Below, in pieces: positions 11,576 through 23,294 of a stretch of DNA of 64,000 nucleotides. The notes beneath the pieces were generated by a model, which was given only the letters and a program-made list of their open reading frames with translations, did no database searches and was not told the DNA's origin. The stretch spans positions 62,001 through 126,000 of the forward strand of contig JAJKFJ010020708.1 of NCBI GenBank assembly GCA_027382625.1. Direction: 5' to 3'. The translations under genes were made by a program, and so were the position numbers. The stretch's first letter is position 1. The number at the start of each line of letters is the position of its first letter. The DNA comes from Tetmemena sp. SeJ-2015 (Eukaryota; Ciliophora; Spirotrichea; Sporadotrichida; Oxytrichidae).

Positions 11576-12766
11576 ATGAATAAAATTCAGAACGCTATGG
11601 ACTAACTCCACATATCTATAGAAGATATAGAGCTTAAAATTATAATTTGGACTCTTCATCTGACGACGAATTAGTTTAAAATTAAAATGCTACAGCTTTA
11701 AACATTCCATGCCTAAGATACTGAGAATTGTTACTTATTGCTACCTCCCAATATAAGACCTTGCTTATAAAATAGCCTCACTCAGCAAGACAGAAAGCAA
11801 AATATAGAAAACTCTACTTTTATAAGGCAAGAAAAACTCATATTTAAAAAAATAAATATGAATGATATCTTTGAAATTAAGCTACAGAGATTTAAACAGA
11901 TTAAACCTAAAACAGCTAGAACAGCTTTCATCCTCAGATTATACAAGGCTGTTTTCATTGAGTTACCACAATCTTAAGATAAAGATTAACTTGTAGAAAT
12001 ATTTGAATATCTTCAGCCCTTTAAGCAAGCAAAAAAGAGAAATCACAGTCGATGTGAAAGCTATTAGACTCTTTAAATGCTCTAAATTTAATGATTAAGC
12101 GTTTTAAGAGCGTTAATTATAATAATTGGTGCTATACAAAGTGAATGTCAGTAATTTGTAGTTTTAGAGCTACGCAATTGCTTTTAAAGAATAGAAGCTT
12201 AAATTTCCTACATAAACATCGGCAATTAGAATATTGAAAATGACGATCCCAGTTAATACAAATTAAGAAGAATAGTTGACAAGGGAATATATTTTGAAAA
12301 TAAAGATCAAAGCCCAAATGATTCTATCCTAATGTGTTTTATAATTTTGAGGAATTAAAATTAATTCACAGTCTGAATTTTTACAAAGCCAGATAAGTTT
12401 AAGAGTACATTTAAATCTGTAAAAAGACTCACTATTCTTTTTGAAAAGAAATAATGTGAAATTATTGGCTCTTTACTGCTCCAGCTCTCATAATTGAAGT
12501 CCTTAGAATAATTAACTTTGAAGATAGACGCTTAATGTGTTCTTAAATTTAGGAAACTGATGGGATATTTATGCTAACTATCATAAAAGAATGATGAAAT
12601 GCAAGAGGTTTTACAAAATTTAATTGTTGATATGAACTTGGTTATGAAGAAGTTTGTCTTTTTAAAATGCTTGAAGACATAGAGCAACTTCAAATTAAAT
12701 GATAAAATATTTGAATATAAGAATGAGCAGACATCACGCACTCAATATACATAATAAGTATTTTGA
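11576..12766 (+). pseudogene. LRR-like family member G, frameshifted
   Basis: ATG 11576 opens 172 codons with the family block AFILRLYKAVFIELPQS, then meets TGA 12092 after a frameshift. The other frames continue with Leu-rich repeats (SQLKSLEQLTLKIDAQCVL, VMKKFVFLKCLKTQSNF) to the end QTSRTQYTQQVF and TGA 12764-12766. The last codons and 3' flank are repeated at the start of this window, showing a paralogue upstream. Confidence 0.6.
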
Positions 12767-12890
12767 TGTTTTGAAAATATGAGCAGCGAATTAGTCAATT
12801 CCAACAAAAAGGAAAACAAAGTAAAATCCTATGAAATCGAATTTAATCTCTATTAAAACTTTTTTGCGAAATGCTACACCTGGAATTATT
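12728..12890 (+). repeat. Copy of the gene end found at 1-160
   Basis: CAGACATCACGCACTCAATA at 12728 is identical to window positions 1-20, and the similarity runs through the stop codon into about 130 bp of 3' flank (TTTGCGAAATG...TACACCT). It marks two paralogues sharing their 3' ends. Confidence 0.8.
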
Positions 12891-13340
12891 TTCAAATAAA
12901 CGGTTTTCGACATTTAATCTAATAGATAGAACCAATTAAAACTATTTAATTAGGCGGGGTATTTAACTATCCAATAAATTATTTTTTATTTTTAATTTTA
13001 AAAATATCTTAAATTATAATATTTTTTTTAGAAAAAAAAAAATTTTTATTTTAAAATTATAATTTCCAAAATAATTTCTTTTTTTCAAGATTAATAAAAA
13101 TAATTGAGGATAAAAAATTATAAATATCTTGATTTAGAAACCTTAGCTTCTAATAATGATTTACTAAATAAGACTGTTGTTTATTAGTACTTCATTAACA
13201 AATATTAAAAGAATACCGCCTCATTTTTTCAAGTTTAAATCCCATTTCATAAATAGATCACTTTAAAAAATACCCTAAATTAGTATGGAAGTTTCTCAAA
13301 TAGATTAGCTAGGACCTTGAAAATTTAACTGATCAAGAAA
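12891..13340. other. AT-rich, A/T-homopolymer spacer
   Basis: About 450 bp dominated by T and A runs, with no supported features. Confidence 0.5.
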
Positions 13341-14961
13341 ATGGACTTTAACCTTGAGTTTGATGAAAATTAGAATTATTATATTCAGGAATTAGAGAAA
13401 GTTTAAATTAAGATTGTAAATGAGATTTCATCGTTTCACTTCTCTGTGATTGAAAATCTGTTAAAAACAAAAAATTGTATTCTCAGATTGAGACTCAGTG
13501 ACTTGAACATAAATTATTCATATTTTATAGATGCCTCTTCAATATATAAAGAAGAAAATATAAATGAGACAATTTAAATTGAAGAATATATGAGGATAAG
13601 GTTTAGCTGGAGAACTTTGTTCAAAATGAGCGCAATTTCTGACACTTTTAAATCTTTTTGAATTTTTAGACATCAACTCAACTCTTTTCTCTTCGATTAT
13701 CTTTCTGAAAATATAGACAACTCTTCTAAAACTTATAAAAACTTAATATAAGTCTTTTATCAGAAGATTAACTAGTTGACTGATAGAGAGTATCCTTATG
13801 TGTGAATTTAATATAAATAGGTTGCAGCATTTTTCAATCGATATATCTCACCACTGATCATTATATTTTCTCCGTCTGCTTAGATTTTTCTATAAATATT
13901 TTGTGGACATGGAAATTTACAAATATCAACCTGTGATTTTAATTTCGAAGTTAATTTGAATAATTTGTATCAACTATAAACCAAACAAACAATTTTTAGA
14001 AATTTTCAAATGCTAAGGCATAGAGCACTATAAGATACAGTTTTTGTTTAAAATATATTATGTGATTTCGAGTTCTAATAGACTCACATTTTAAGGATTA
14101 AATTGATTTTCTATTAAAAAAATAGCTTGATAAAAAAAGTATTAAAAGTAAAATTCTTTAAATTTAAGACAAAATAAATGCATTCAAGCTAGGAAGAAAT
14201 CGTTATTTAACAAGGCTTATACCCTTAATGAGCAGACATTCTTATTCAAAATGAATATCTCAAAAGAATAAGTACTGTAAGATGCTATTAAACTTTTCTA
14301 TTGCTTTCGTAGAATGACATATATTCTTAAATAAAGCAGAATAAGTTAGGGATTTTTATAGCATACTAAAAGTTTCCTTGTTATTTTTAATTTAGAACTG
14401 TTGTCTCTAATCAGCAACGAAGATGATTTCAATTACACCCAGAATATACACTCATTGAAGGAGAAAACCCTGACTGACTCGACAATAAGATCACGCTTAT
14501 TTCATCCTACTCATACCAATTGATCTAAATAAGATTAAAGCTACCTCTTATTGATAAACTGGGAAGAAGATATGAACCTCTGCTCAGATCTTCTCTTCCC
14601 TAAGCCGAGGTCTGCATTCATCGACCTCACTCGAAGTTCTGTGATATTCCAGATGTAAGGAGCTGTACTGGAGGAATAAGCTATCTGCCTTTTTTGCAGA
14701 CTAGTTCAAGCTCTCGAAGTGTTGAAATTCTTACCATCAGAAACTACGATTCTGCTTCAATTGCTTCCTTTTAGCGCTATATCTCTTCCCTACTTTTAGA
14801 GGGAAATAAAAATTCTCATATAAATCTTAGCATCTGCATATACACTAGATACTCCATTTATAGAAAGCTTTCAAATTTTTTAGCTCATTCTTTTTATGGG
14901 TTGCGATAAATTATCTCGTTATAGTTTCTCCCATTTAGTTTAAGAATAGGGTTAATCATGA
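13341..14961 (+). pseudogene. LRR-like family member H, heavily decayed
   Basis: From ATG 13341 (MDFNLEFDENQNYYIQELEK) one frame runs to TGA 14229 with in-frame TGAs at 13659 and 13803. It includes Leu-rich stretches such as KNCILRLRLSDLNINYSYF. A second part, in other frames from about 14395 to 14960, contains VEILTIRNYDSASIASFQRY and NLSICIYTRYSIYRKLSNF, the latter resembling the late repeats of member I2. I read this as one or two decayed members. The order of frames is uncertain. Confidence 0.4.
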
Positions 14962-15128
14962 CTTCAATCCAGCAGATTATTGATTAAGTATTATATTATA
15001 AGCTTACTTAAAACATTAATTCTCGGGAGGCTTACTCATTTTTTAACTTTTGATGATTAAATATATAATCTATAATATTTTTGGATACTCATCAAACAAG
15101 ATTTTATTTGTTATAATTATTTATTTAA

Positions 15129-16409
15129 ATGAATAAAGTTAGAACGATCTTTTGTTGCAGAAGACCAAGGCTATTTCAAAATAACTTAACAAATGCATAA
15201 AAGACAAAAATTTAACTTCCTAAAGTTTTAAGAATAGAAATATACTCCTTCCTAGATTCACATTCTCTCATAAATTAAATTGCTGTTCAAAGTAACATTG
15301 AATGAGAGCTAATAACCAAGTAGTCAATACTTTTTAAGAATATTCTCAGTTTCTTTAGAAAATTAAACCCACTTACCCAAAATAGAAGAAGAAAGAATAG
15401 CAAGTTAGCTTCATTATTTTCATAGAAACCATAGGCTACCCTTAAAGATAAAGATTTTCAATTTTATGGATATCCAGAGTGGACTTAAATTTTCAAATAA
15501 GATTACTGACTTTCTACTTTAACTCCGAGAGCAGGATATTATCTATACTTGAATACATTTATCATTTAATTGCTGTTTGCAATAGTTGGAGAAAATCTTC
15601 AATTACAAAAATCTAATTTTAGAATGTTTAACTACATACTAACACATCATTTATGGATCTCTGTTTAAAGAGATTTTATATAAATGTGTTATGATTGATC
15701 TTAGTGATTGCACAATAGATTTTGATATAAAGGATGATGAGTAAAATTAAATGCCTTTATTAACCAATGTAAAGAAGATAAATTTCAAAGATAATGATTT
15801 TAAAAATTTTAAAAGTGATAGCAAAATATGCCAAGCCTTGTTGAGGATCTAAGATTTTAAAATTGAATTTTATAATACTGAAGATGAAAAAGCTTTTAAA
15901 ATTATTTAAACGATGAAAATTATTATATAAAAAAATAATAAATAAAATTCGCCGAGATTCCCCTAATTACAATAGTTTTAATAGTAGTATATGACGATTA
16001 TGCTGCCACTTCTGCCGTGAGAGTTTTATAATTCCCAAAGATATATTGACCTGTCGCTTATTATACATTTATTTTTAATGATAATAAGACTCTGAGAGGA
16101 TAAAAAATTCTTTAATTAAATGACTTCAAGAGAGTCTTAGATTACTCATTTCCTCATTTGTAGGATATTTCTGGGACACCCTTGGAAATACTCTTTTTCA
16201 CATTAATTGAAATTGTTACCACATACTATGAAGTTTCTCAGATCTAAAAAGAAGACCCAAATAATTTTTCTCAACTAATTATCTCACAAATGTTTATGCA
16301 ATTTTTTCTTTCATATCATTAAAATCTTTATATCTAATAAGAATCAGGAATTTTAATTTATGTTTTCTATAATTTTTAAAGACTTGAATGGGTCGTGACA
16401 CTTGTTTGA
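15129..16409 (+). pseudogene. F-box/LRR-like family member J (subfamily I)
   Basis: A clear F-box-like motif LPKVLRIEIYSFLDSHSL begins at 15216 and is followed by an in-frame TGA at the same general place as in member I1. Further on, in other frames, are SLFKEILYKCVMIDLSDCT and NVKKINFKDNDFKNF (LRR-like, matching the I1 repeats). A long stretch to TGA 16407 contains PHLQDISGTPLEILFFTLIE. Frameshifts near 15500, 15640 and 16020 separate these parts. Confidence 0.55.
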
Positions 16410-16639
16410 GAGATATTACCTTTGTCGTTTAAGATGCTCTTAATTCTTTAATTTATTTTTATGACGATGAAAAATATATCCTACTTAATTTTGACTAGTG
16501 GACTGTTTTTAAATTAAGAATTCACATAATTAATAGCGAAATTAGAAAATCTTGAAACCCTTGAGATATCATCTTCATGAATCAATATTGATAGGTCAAT
16601 CTTTAATAATGCAAAGAAATCTTCTTATAGAGAATTATT

Positions 16640-16900
16640 AAATTAGAAAATTAAAATATCGTCGTACCAAAGGTCGGTTTGTCTAGGGAAGGAAATTATG
16701 CCATTACTCAATGCCCTTACTTTATCCAACAATAAGTAATTTTAATTTGGTAATCAGTATATTACAGATTCTGTTCTTAAAAAGGGAAGAGGATTATGGT
16801 GTCTATGAAGCACTAAAGAAGGTGATTAGTCACTGGATTTATTAATAAAATCAGTGGTCTTTTATTGATCTTCCTCGTCTGCTTCAGTACAGAGAGATAA
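16640..16900 (+). repeat. Diverged copy of the repeat block at 440-720
   Basis: GTCGTACCAAAGGTCGGTTTG here against GTCGAGGCACCAAAGTCGG at 445. Both follow AT-rich DNA ending in ATTATTAAATTA, and both later contain TTATGGTG and a GAAGC..T segment. The relation is weak but extends over about 250 bp. Confidence 0.4.
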
Positions 16901-17408
16901 TATCTATTGTCAATTATAGAATATTTCAGCTTAAATGTGAGCCTAATGAATCGGAATGTGCTTAGGGAATCTATCCGATTTTTTAACCCACTTCATAACT
17001 TCAGATATGTGGCACGAGCTTTTCAAAAATTTCAAAGAAACTAGGCGCTGGCGCTTTGAGAGTTTGTAGTCGAAAATATCACACATGTAGTTTACGACTT
17101 TACAACTGAAATCATGACCTCATTTTGGGTTTATATTCACTTTAGGGGCACTTAATTTTGTCATAATAAATTTAATCTTAAAGAGAAAGTTGAATTTTAA
17201 TATGTCAAGTAATTTTATTATTAAATTATAAATTACAATACCCTTGACATGTCTGAATGTTATCTTGAAGAGAGAATGTGAGATGAGTCGGTAATTACTC
17301 AATGACTTTACTTACGGAACAATAATTCCTCGAACCGATCAAATTTATGGGTACATAGGTTGGAGATATAGGTAAATGAGAAAAGGACACCCTCTAATAA
17401 AGTAGACA

Positions 17409-17434
17409 CTCACTTTATTGATAAATAAGGTGAG
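17409..17434. repeat. Hairpin, 11-bp arms
   Basis: CTCACTTTATT (17409-17419) and AATAAGGTGAG (17424-17434) pair with a single G-T mismatch around a 4-base loop. Function unknown. Confidence 0.5.
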
Positions 17435-18627
17435 CAGCATATCAATCCCCTCTCTCAGGCTATTTCTGTAAGAATTATAAATTAATTTCTAATTTCGCAG
17501 CCTTGCAATTGTGAGCAATCACTAACTCTGTGAGAAAAAAACCTAGCTAGAAAACTGAAGTCACGTTTAAATTAGTGACTTCAAGTCCAAATTTTAAATA
17601 GCCCTTAGGAATTCATAAACTTCTCTAACAATAAATATATGTCAAATTTAGCAATTAAAATTAATTATTACAAAAACTCATGTTTTTTAAGTAAAATAAT
17701 TGCAAAATTTTAAAAGATCTTTAAAGTATTCAAACAAAATTAACATCAAGAGGAAATAATTATAAATTTATAATATCATAAGTTAAAGATTAAAACTAAA
17801 GAGTATGATTTTATAAAATTGACTGATTAAGTAAAAGAGAAAGGAGAAGTATCATGGGGAAAGTAAGATTTTAAAATGTTAAGTTCAGCTATAGACTAGA
17901 AGTTAAAAGCTTTAAAATCATAATGGTCATGCTAATACAAGAAGGAAATGTTATATTTTAGCTTATCCTGTTATGGAGATAAATTTCGCGTTCCTCCAAT
18001 ATAAATAAGACTGAAGTCATATTAAATTATTTATTCCTGATATAAAGAATTTAATTAATTCAGGTTTAAAAATTAAAAATAGATATTCTAAAATGAAATA
18101 AATTGCTTCTTTAGAATGTAAAAAAACAACTATATAAAATGTAGCTTTTAATTATTTTTATTTAATGAATCTCTTACCATTATAGTTTATAGAGAGATAA
18201 TAAACCTTGCATACATATAATATTGAAAGCGGTACGGATTCCTCAAATAAAAAAATTGAGATTATAAATAGTAAAATGTCTAAAATTAACAAAAATTCTT
18301 TTAAATTTATTTTTATGGCTAAATTTATTTATTTCTTTTTGTTAAATTATATTGTTCCCTTTATTATTTTTATTTAGTCTTATCTAAAAAATAAAGTTAC
18401 AAAATCTTATTGTTATATAATTAAAAGTAAAATAATTATGAATGAAGAAATTTTATAAAGGCCAATATTGCAAGTATTTTTAATTTAAATGTGTTTGATG
18501 TGGTGTATGAAGCTTTAAAAGTACAATTTTTATGAATATCTTTATTTTTCTTGCAAGATATAGAATTAAATATTCAACAAATATATAAAATTATTTAAAA
18601 TTTTGATACTCTGTAAAAATTTAAAAA

Positions 18628-19978
18628 ATGGGGAAAACTTTTAAATTTTGTAACAAAAGGAGATTAAAATTATAAACCAGTTTCCGATTGTGAGGCTCCC
18701 AACTGTTTTGAGAAGAGAAATCTATGAGTATTTAGATTTCTACATACTCATTAATCGAGTAGCTCAAGTGAGCTAAGGAGAAAGATAGCTAATCATTAAT
18801 CATTCTAACTTGTTTAAAAATACCTTGATACCTTTGAAATTTGAAAAGTATTCAGATTCACAAGAAGAATCAATTATAAAAAAGCTTTTATGGTTTTAGA
18901 AATAGAATAGGCTTCCTTTAAAGCTCTAATACTTTGATTACATAAAATTTCCTCTTTTATCAAGTTTCAAATCGTTTAAACTCTTAGATTAGCTTTTGAA
19001 AATTAGAAGCAATGATAAAATAAGTACAGAATTATATTTTGATAACGAAACCTATGATTCCCAATTCATGCAAAAAATAGTGAGCTTTTCAAACTTAAAT
19101 TTTATAATGGTAAATATTTAAGGAGTAGATTAAATTGAAGGAGGAGTCTTCTACTAATTGCTAAATAAATCGTTAATTGTTGAGTTTGATAGATGTAAAA
19201 TAAGACTAAGCCAATTTGATGAAAACATATAGGAAATTCCAAATTTTAGTTCTGTAAAGCTGGCACTTAATAATTGCCAGTTTTAAAATATTAAATTCTT
19301 AAATCTGCCAAGAAGTTTGTAGGAAGCAATTGAAAATCTAACTTTAGAGTTTGAATTACCAGAACAGAGATAACAGAAATTTTAAGCTTTCCCTTAAAAA
19401 AAGTTTAAATTAAATTTGTTGAAAATTTTTTTTTCAAGGGGAAAAAATTTTTTTTTAAAAAATGTTTGGGGCCCCCAGTTATCCATTCGATATCTAGCGA
19501 GAATAAAGAATACTTAAAAATCATAAGAAGCTGCACTGAGATAGCATCTTTACGAAATAGTTCAGAAAAGAATTGCTCTTATTTCAATATTGCGATTTAT
19601 GCTAGAAATGTTGAAATTGTAGAATTAAACGAGATCTTAGAGAGCTTTCTAGATTTGTTAGAAGAAATGAAAAAAACAAATTCAAAAATGGAAATAAATT
19701 TTTACATGAAGGTAGATTACTTAAAATTGAGGAGGTAGTAGCTTTTAATTTAGTAAAATGGGTAGCTTGAAGAAGAAACATCTTACTGTTGGATGGTTGA
19801 TAATTTAAATAATTTCACTATCTCAATAGTGGAGGGAGATTTGAGGAAATAGTTCCAAGGTAAGTTTATTTGAATTTTGGGGGGAATATTTATTGATTCC
19901 TCCTGCATTCATAATGGGAACCTAATCCCTAGAATCAGATTCAGAATTGATCCATTTAAAATTAACTACGAATGGTGA
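18628..19978 (+). pseudogene. F-box/LRR-like family member I2 (subfamily I)
   Basis: Closest relative of I1. The F-box-like motif LPTVLRREIYEYLDFYIL is followed by VSQGERQL, giving Gly where I1 has TGA. The linker LLWFQKQNRLPLKLQYF and LRR-like repeats (LIVEFDRCKIRLSQFDENI) come next, and the C-terminal part GGIFIDSSCIHNGN ends at TGA 19976-19978. Defects are a frameshift just after the start (about 18670), a second in a homopolymer-rich patch at 19380-19470 (long T, A, G, C runs) and an in-frame TGA at 19871. The patch looks like poor sequence, so part of the damage may not be biological. Confidence 0.65.
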
Positions 19979-20030
19979 TGATGATGATCATTCATCATCA
20001 CCCAAATCATCATCATCATACATCATCATT
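19974..20030. repeat. GAT/ATC trinucleotide tract forming a foldback
   Basis: Directly at the stop codon of I2 the sequence runs GGTGATGATGATGATCATTC, then CATCATCACC and further ATC repeats. The (GAT)n and (ATC)n halves are complementary and can fold. It is the only clear triplet microsatellite noticed in the window. Confidence 0.8.
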
Positions 20031-20639
20031 TTTAAAAAACTCAATATAGAAATGAGAATTTTCACTTACAGAAAAAATTTAAAATAATTTCAAAAATATA
20101 TGGTTAATGAATCAATATAACAATAAATAAATATAAAATTTTAATAATTAAACCCTTTAAAGTATTTTCATATTTAAATTTTAAGCAATTTAAATTATCA
20201 AAAAAGTCCATATTTATCTTTTATCTGATATAAACTTTAAATAAATTAAGAAAAGTTATCATTCTTTCATTTGCTTTAATATTTTTTAAATTAAAATATG
20301 AGTATAAGAGCAAAAAATGATGTTTTAAGAAATTATTTTAAAAAATAAAAATCTTCTAAACTTTAATAGTTTAAATTTTTATAATATAGACAGATAATTT
20401 TTTCTCTTATATGTGTTTGATTTCTCATTAGCTCTCTTATTTATGATGTCTTAATTCAGACAAGTAAGACTTCTAATTAAAATATTTAAGGCTTTTAATT
20501 TTTAATTCAAACTTATTAACTCTAATAATTAAGGTTTTTAAATATTATTTTTTTTTTAATGTAAACCTTTTTGCTGATTTGATTAGAACTTAAATCTATA
20601 GAGAATTATTATTTTAGTAGAGTTAATTATTTATTTTAT
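20031..20639. other. AT-rich spacer
   Basis: About 600 bp with no supported features. Confidence 0.5.
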
Positions 20640-20787
20640 GATCTTAATTCCTGTTTGCCTAATCAAAAATTATTTAAATTAAGAAGTTTAAGGTTAAATT
20701 TAGCATGATTATAAGTATTAATAAAGGGAAAAATTAATTATGCACAACTTATTTTCACTTTCTTATCATATTATGGTTTTAGGGGTT
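20640..20787 (+). mobile_element. Solo TBE-like right end
   Basis: The terminal repeat (20703-20769, GCATGATTATAAGTATTAAT...CTTATCATATTA) and a little internal sequence (TTAAATTTAGCATG) match the right ends at 3607 and 30216. The outer tract TATGGTTTTAGGGGTT is the best preserved G4T4-like terminus in the window. The rest of the element is missing. Confidence 0.75.
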
Positions 20788-21828
20788 ATGAATATGAAAA
20801 AGACGAATACTCAATAGACCTCTTTTTTTTAACAGGATAATTATTTATTATTATTTATACTCTTACATTTTACATTTGAATTTTAAAATGATAATTTTTA
20901 TCAGCTTATCGAATTTTGGCTTGCCATTTAAAAAATATCTATTATAAGTTAAAAACAAATGAGCTCCAAATTAAATTTTAAAAAAATTAATTCAAGAATT
21001 TCCTTTTATATACTGTTAATTTTGTATATCTTATTCGTTAAAGAAAGTGTATTTTCCTGTAGCACTAGCACTATTTTATTTAAAATCCACTACAATATCC
21101 TCATTGTATATCAAATTAAAATTTAATTTTATCCGCTATTGAACTCGGCACTTCATTCTTGAGAATATTTTTGTCATTCTTTTTTCCAGATTTTAACTTC
21201 TGTGAACTTTTTCTATTCTACTTTTAGTTCAAGGGAGAAATTATTATGCTTTTATTATCCTAATTGGCGTGAATCAACCCTCTTATTTTGGGTAGTCAAG
21301 GTATTCGAAGTGGCTTAATTTGTTGTAATCAGAAAAAATTGGACTCAATAAAGGTAAGAAATAATTAATTAAGCCCGAGAGTGATGATCAAATAATCCCG
21401 TACATAAATTGACATTAAAAGCAAATTTAATCAACTAATTAGATTCCTGAATTCAAAAATCCAAATCCTCATCCAAAAACCTAAACCCACATGACGTACC
21501 GGAGATCAATCAGGTTTCTGGCCTTGGTTTAAACTAAAAATTTGAGGTCTGCCAAATTAATGGGGCCGAGATGTGAAGTCTTGGGAAAAAAAAGTCCATT
21601 CCCTTTTCCATTCTCACATTTGAGAAAATTTTGCTATTTTTGGGAAACAAACTTTGATTAGTAGAAGCACCCCTCCTTGCTAAAAGGGGCCCAACTCTTT
21701 TATAGGGAGTTCCCTGATAGCAGGATTAGGGTTTTTAATTGAGAAAGGGTATTCAGCCTTTGGGGTAAATACAAAGCACCCCCTTAGGCAAAAGTATTCC
21801 TATGAGCAGGCTCTGCAAAATTCGCTAG
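20788..21828. other. Spacer with homopolymer-rich patch
   Basis: AT-rich to about 21480, then GC-richer with many short homopolymers (21480-21828, e.g. GGGAAAAAAAA, AAAAGGGGCCC). The latter may be the degraded N-terminal part of the following transposase or poor sequence. No frame could be supported. Confidence 0.4.
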
Positions 21829-21877
21829 ATATAAGTTTATGTAACCAATACTTGATGTAGCACCTCGCCCAGGGTGA

Positions 21878-22425
21878 CACGTCATATACTTGGACGAGAC
21901 GATATTCAAACCTTACAAAGTTCGACTTATGTAAAGGGGCAAGCGATATACAAACCAAACCCTGCAAAAAGAAGGGATCAAGGTGAAGACCCTAGCTGCA
22001 GTGGTGGTCATAAGTGCTGAGAGGGGACTAGAGCACTATGATATCAGAGAGAACGCTATTTTTATTGATGATATTCTAACCTGCTTGAGAGAGATAAGAG
22101 AAAAAGCTCTTCACATCACCCTGGTAATATTTATGGATAACCTGAGAGCTCATCATTCCAAGAGAATAGGGGAATGCTGCGAAGGGTTCGGTATCAAGCT
22201 CCTCTTCAACGCTCCCTATTCCTCACCTTACAACCACATCGAGGAGGCCTTTTCGAGAGGGAAGAGGCTGTCAATGCAAGCTTGGCTCAGATAAACTTCT
22301 AAGCCAATGATAAACAACATATCAACATTGTTTCTGGCACGATTGAAAACATCAGGTAGAATAACAGCAAGAAGACAGGTCAACGAACGATAGAGAAGAT
22401 GAGAAAGTTCATCAAGAGTGAGTGA
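21878..22425 (+). pseudogene. DDE transposase of the divergent TBE-like element
   Basis: Opens after a TGA at 21875 with VIYLDETIFKPYKVRL (first Asp), continues LHITLVIFMDNLRAHHSKR (second Asp) and NAPYSSPYNHIEEAF (Glu), the Tc1/IS630-type DDE triad. A frameshift near 22260 moves into VNASLAQINFQAND and TIEKMRKFIKSE before TGA 22423-22425. The N-terminal DNA-binding region is missing or unreadable. Triad intact, gene broken. Confidence 0.8.
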
Positions 22426-22473
22426 AATATTTAAAGAGTATAAGTTGATAAAGTCTATATATAAATGTTTTGC

Positions 22474-23186
22474 TCAAGTCAGCTGTCTCTTAGCAGGAGG
22501 TGATTTCATGATAGACATGCCGTGATCTCCTTGGAAGTTTGACATATGATTGCTAGATAAGCTAGTCTGCTTCCCTCTATACTCTTGGTAGGAGAATCCC
22601 ATTTTGAAGCGCTTTCCTTTCTTCTCCTGCTATCTCCCTACTGCTTTCACTTTGAGATGCGATAGCGCTCTTCCCTTATTCTCTTTTAAGTTAATTATAT
22701 AGATTAGCGCATACTGGAAAAGTAAGGAAGAGCCTCCAAGCTCTTGAGCATATCCTAGCTTATCACTATCGTGTCCAGCTTTTCCTCCTCAATCTGGCTG
22801 GATTTGCATGCCTGCTGCTAAGATATGACAAGCCGAAAAATGTATTCGCCACGGAGTGTAGAGAACACTGAATAGAAGAATTTTAGCTCAGGTAAATATC
22901 CAGTCTCAAGATAGTAGTTAATATAACGCAAGACCTCCTTGTCACCCTTTATCTCATCAAACACAGCTTGGACAGAGAGCTCGGGAAAGTTGGGAACATT
23001 AAGGTCCAAGAGATCGGCCGCTTTAATGAGTTCTTTCTGGCCAGAGAGCCTTCTACAATTTAATAAGCTGCATGAGTCCTTACACGAGTATTTGAGATAG
23101 CTGTACAGATCTGCCTTGGAGCTGAACTTTCCCAGGAGCTGCTTGAATTGGAGAGCTACGTCTGGTTCATGCTGTGCTTTGTTCAT
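22474..23186 (-). CDS. TBE-like p22-type ORF, intact, one intron
   Basis: ATG at 23186 (MNKAQHEPDVALQFKQLLGK). Exon 1 runs 23186-22715 and exon 2 22682-22474, joined across a 32-bp intron; the spliced frame is 226 codons plus TGA with no interruption. It aligns with the decayed ORF of copy 1 at NVPNFPELSV, PELKFFYSVFSTLRGEY, IVISQDMLKSLEALPYFS and just past the intron. The C-terminus is basic and Ser-rich (KSPPAKRQLT). No known catalytic motif is visible. Its integrity beside a broken transposase is notable. Confidence 0.8.
22683..22714 (-). other. 32-bp spliceosomal intron in the p22-type ORF
   Basis: On the - strand it begins GTATGCGC and ends TTAAAAG. Removal joins YFSK to NKGRALSH in frame. 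Position and phase equal the intron at 2269-2294 of copy 1. Confidence 0.75.
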
Positions 23187-23270
23187 CTTGAGTTCATTCG
23201 TCCCATTTTAAAGGGTCTCTAGAGTTTTAAATTTATTAGTTAAACCCCATGAAAGTTAATTAAATGCCTT

Positions 23271-23294
23271 ACATAAGTGGGTTTTTACTTATGT
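23271..23294. repeat. Inverted repeat ACATAAGT / ACTTATGT
   Basis: Perfect 8-bp arms with an 8-bp spacer. Related quasi-palindromes occur at 23348-23361 (ACATAAGTTTATGT), 23513-23523 and 21830-21842. All flank the p22/transposase pair, suggesting a shared element-specific site; its role is unknown. Confidence 0.55.

Larger units (their letters stand above)
16410..18627. other. Gene-free stretch with a repeat and a hairpin
   Basis: About 2.2 kb. It holds a diverged copy of the 440-720 block (16640-16900) and a hairpin (17409-17434). The rest is AT-rich. Short ORFs here have no recognisable content. Confidence 0.45.

Noticed and set aside
17120..17302. 60-codon - strand ORF
   Set aside because: AT-rich, low-complexity hydrophobic text without neighbours or family resemblance.
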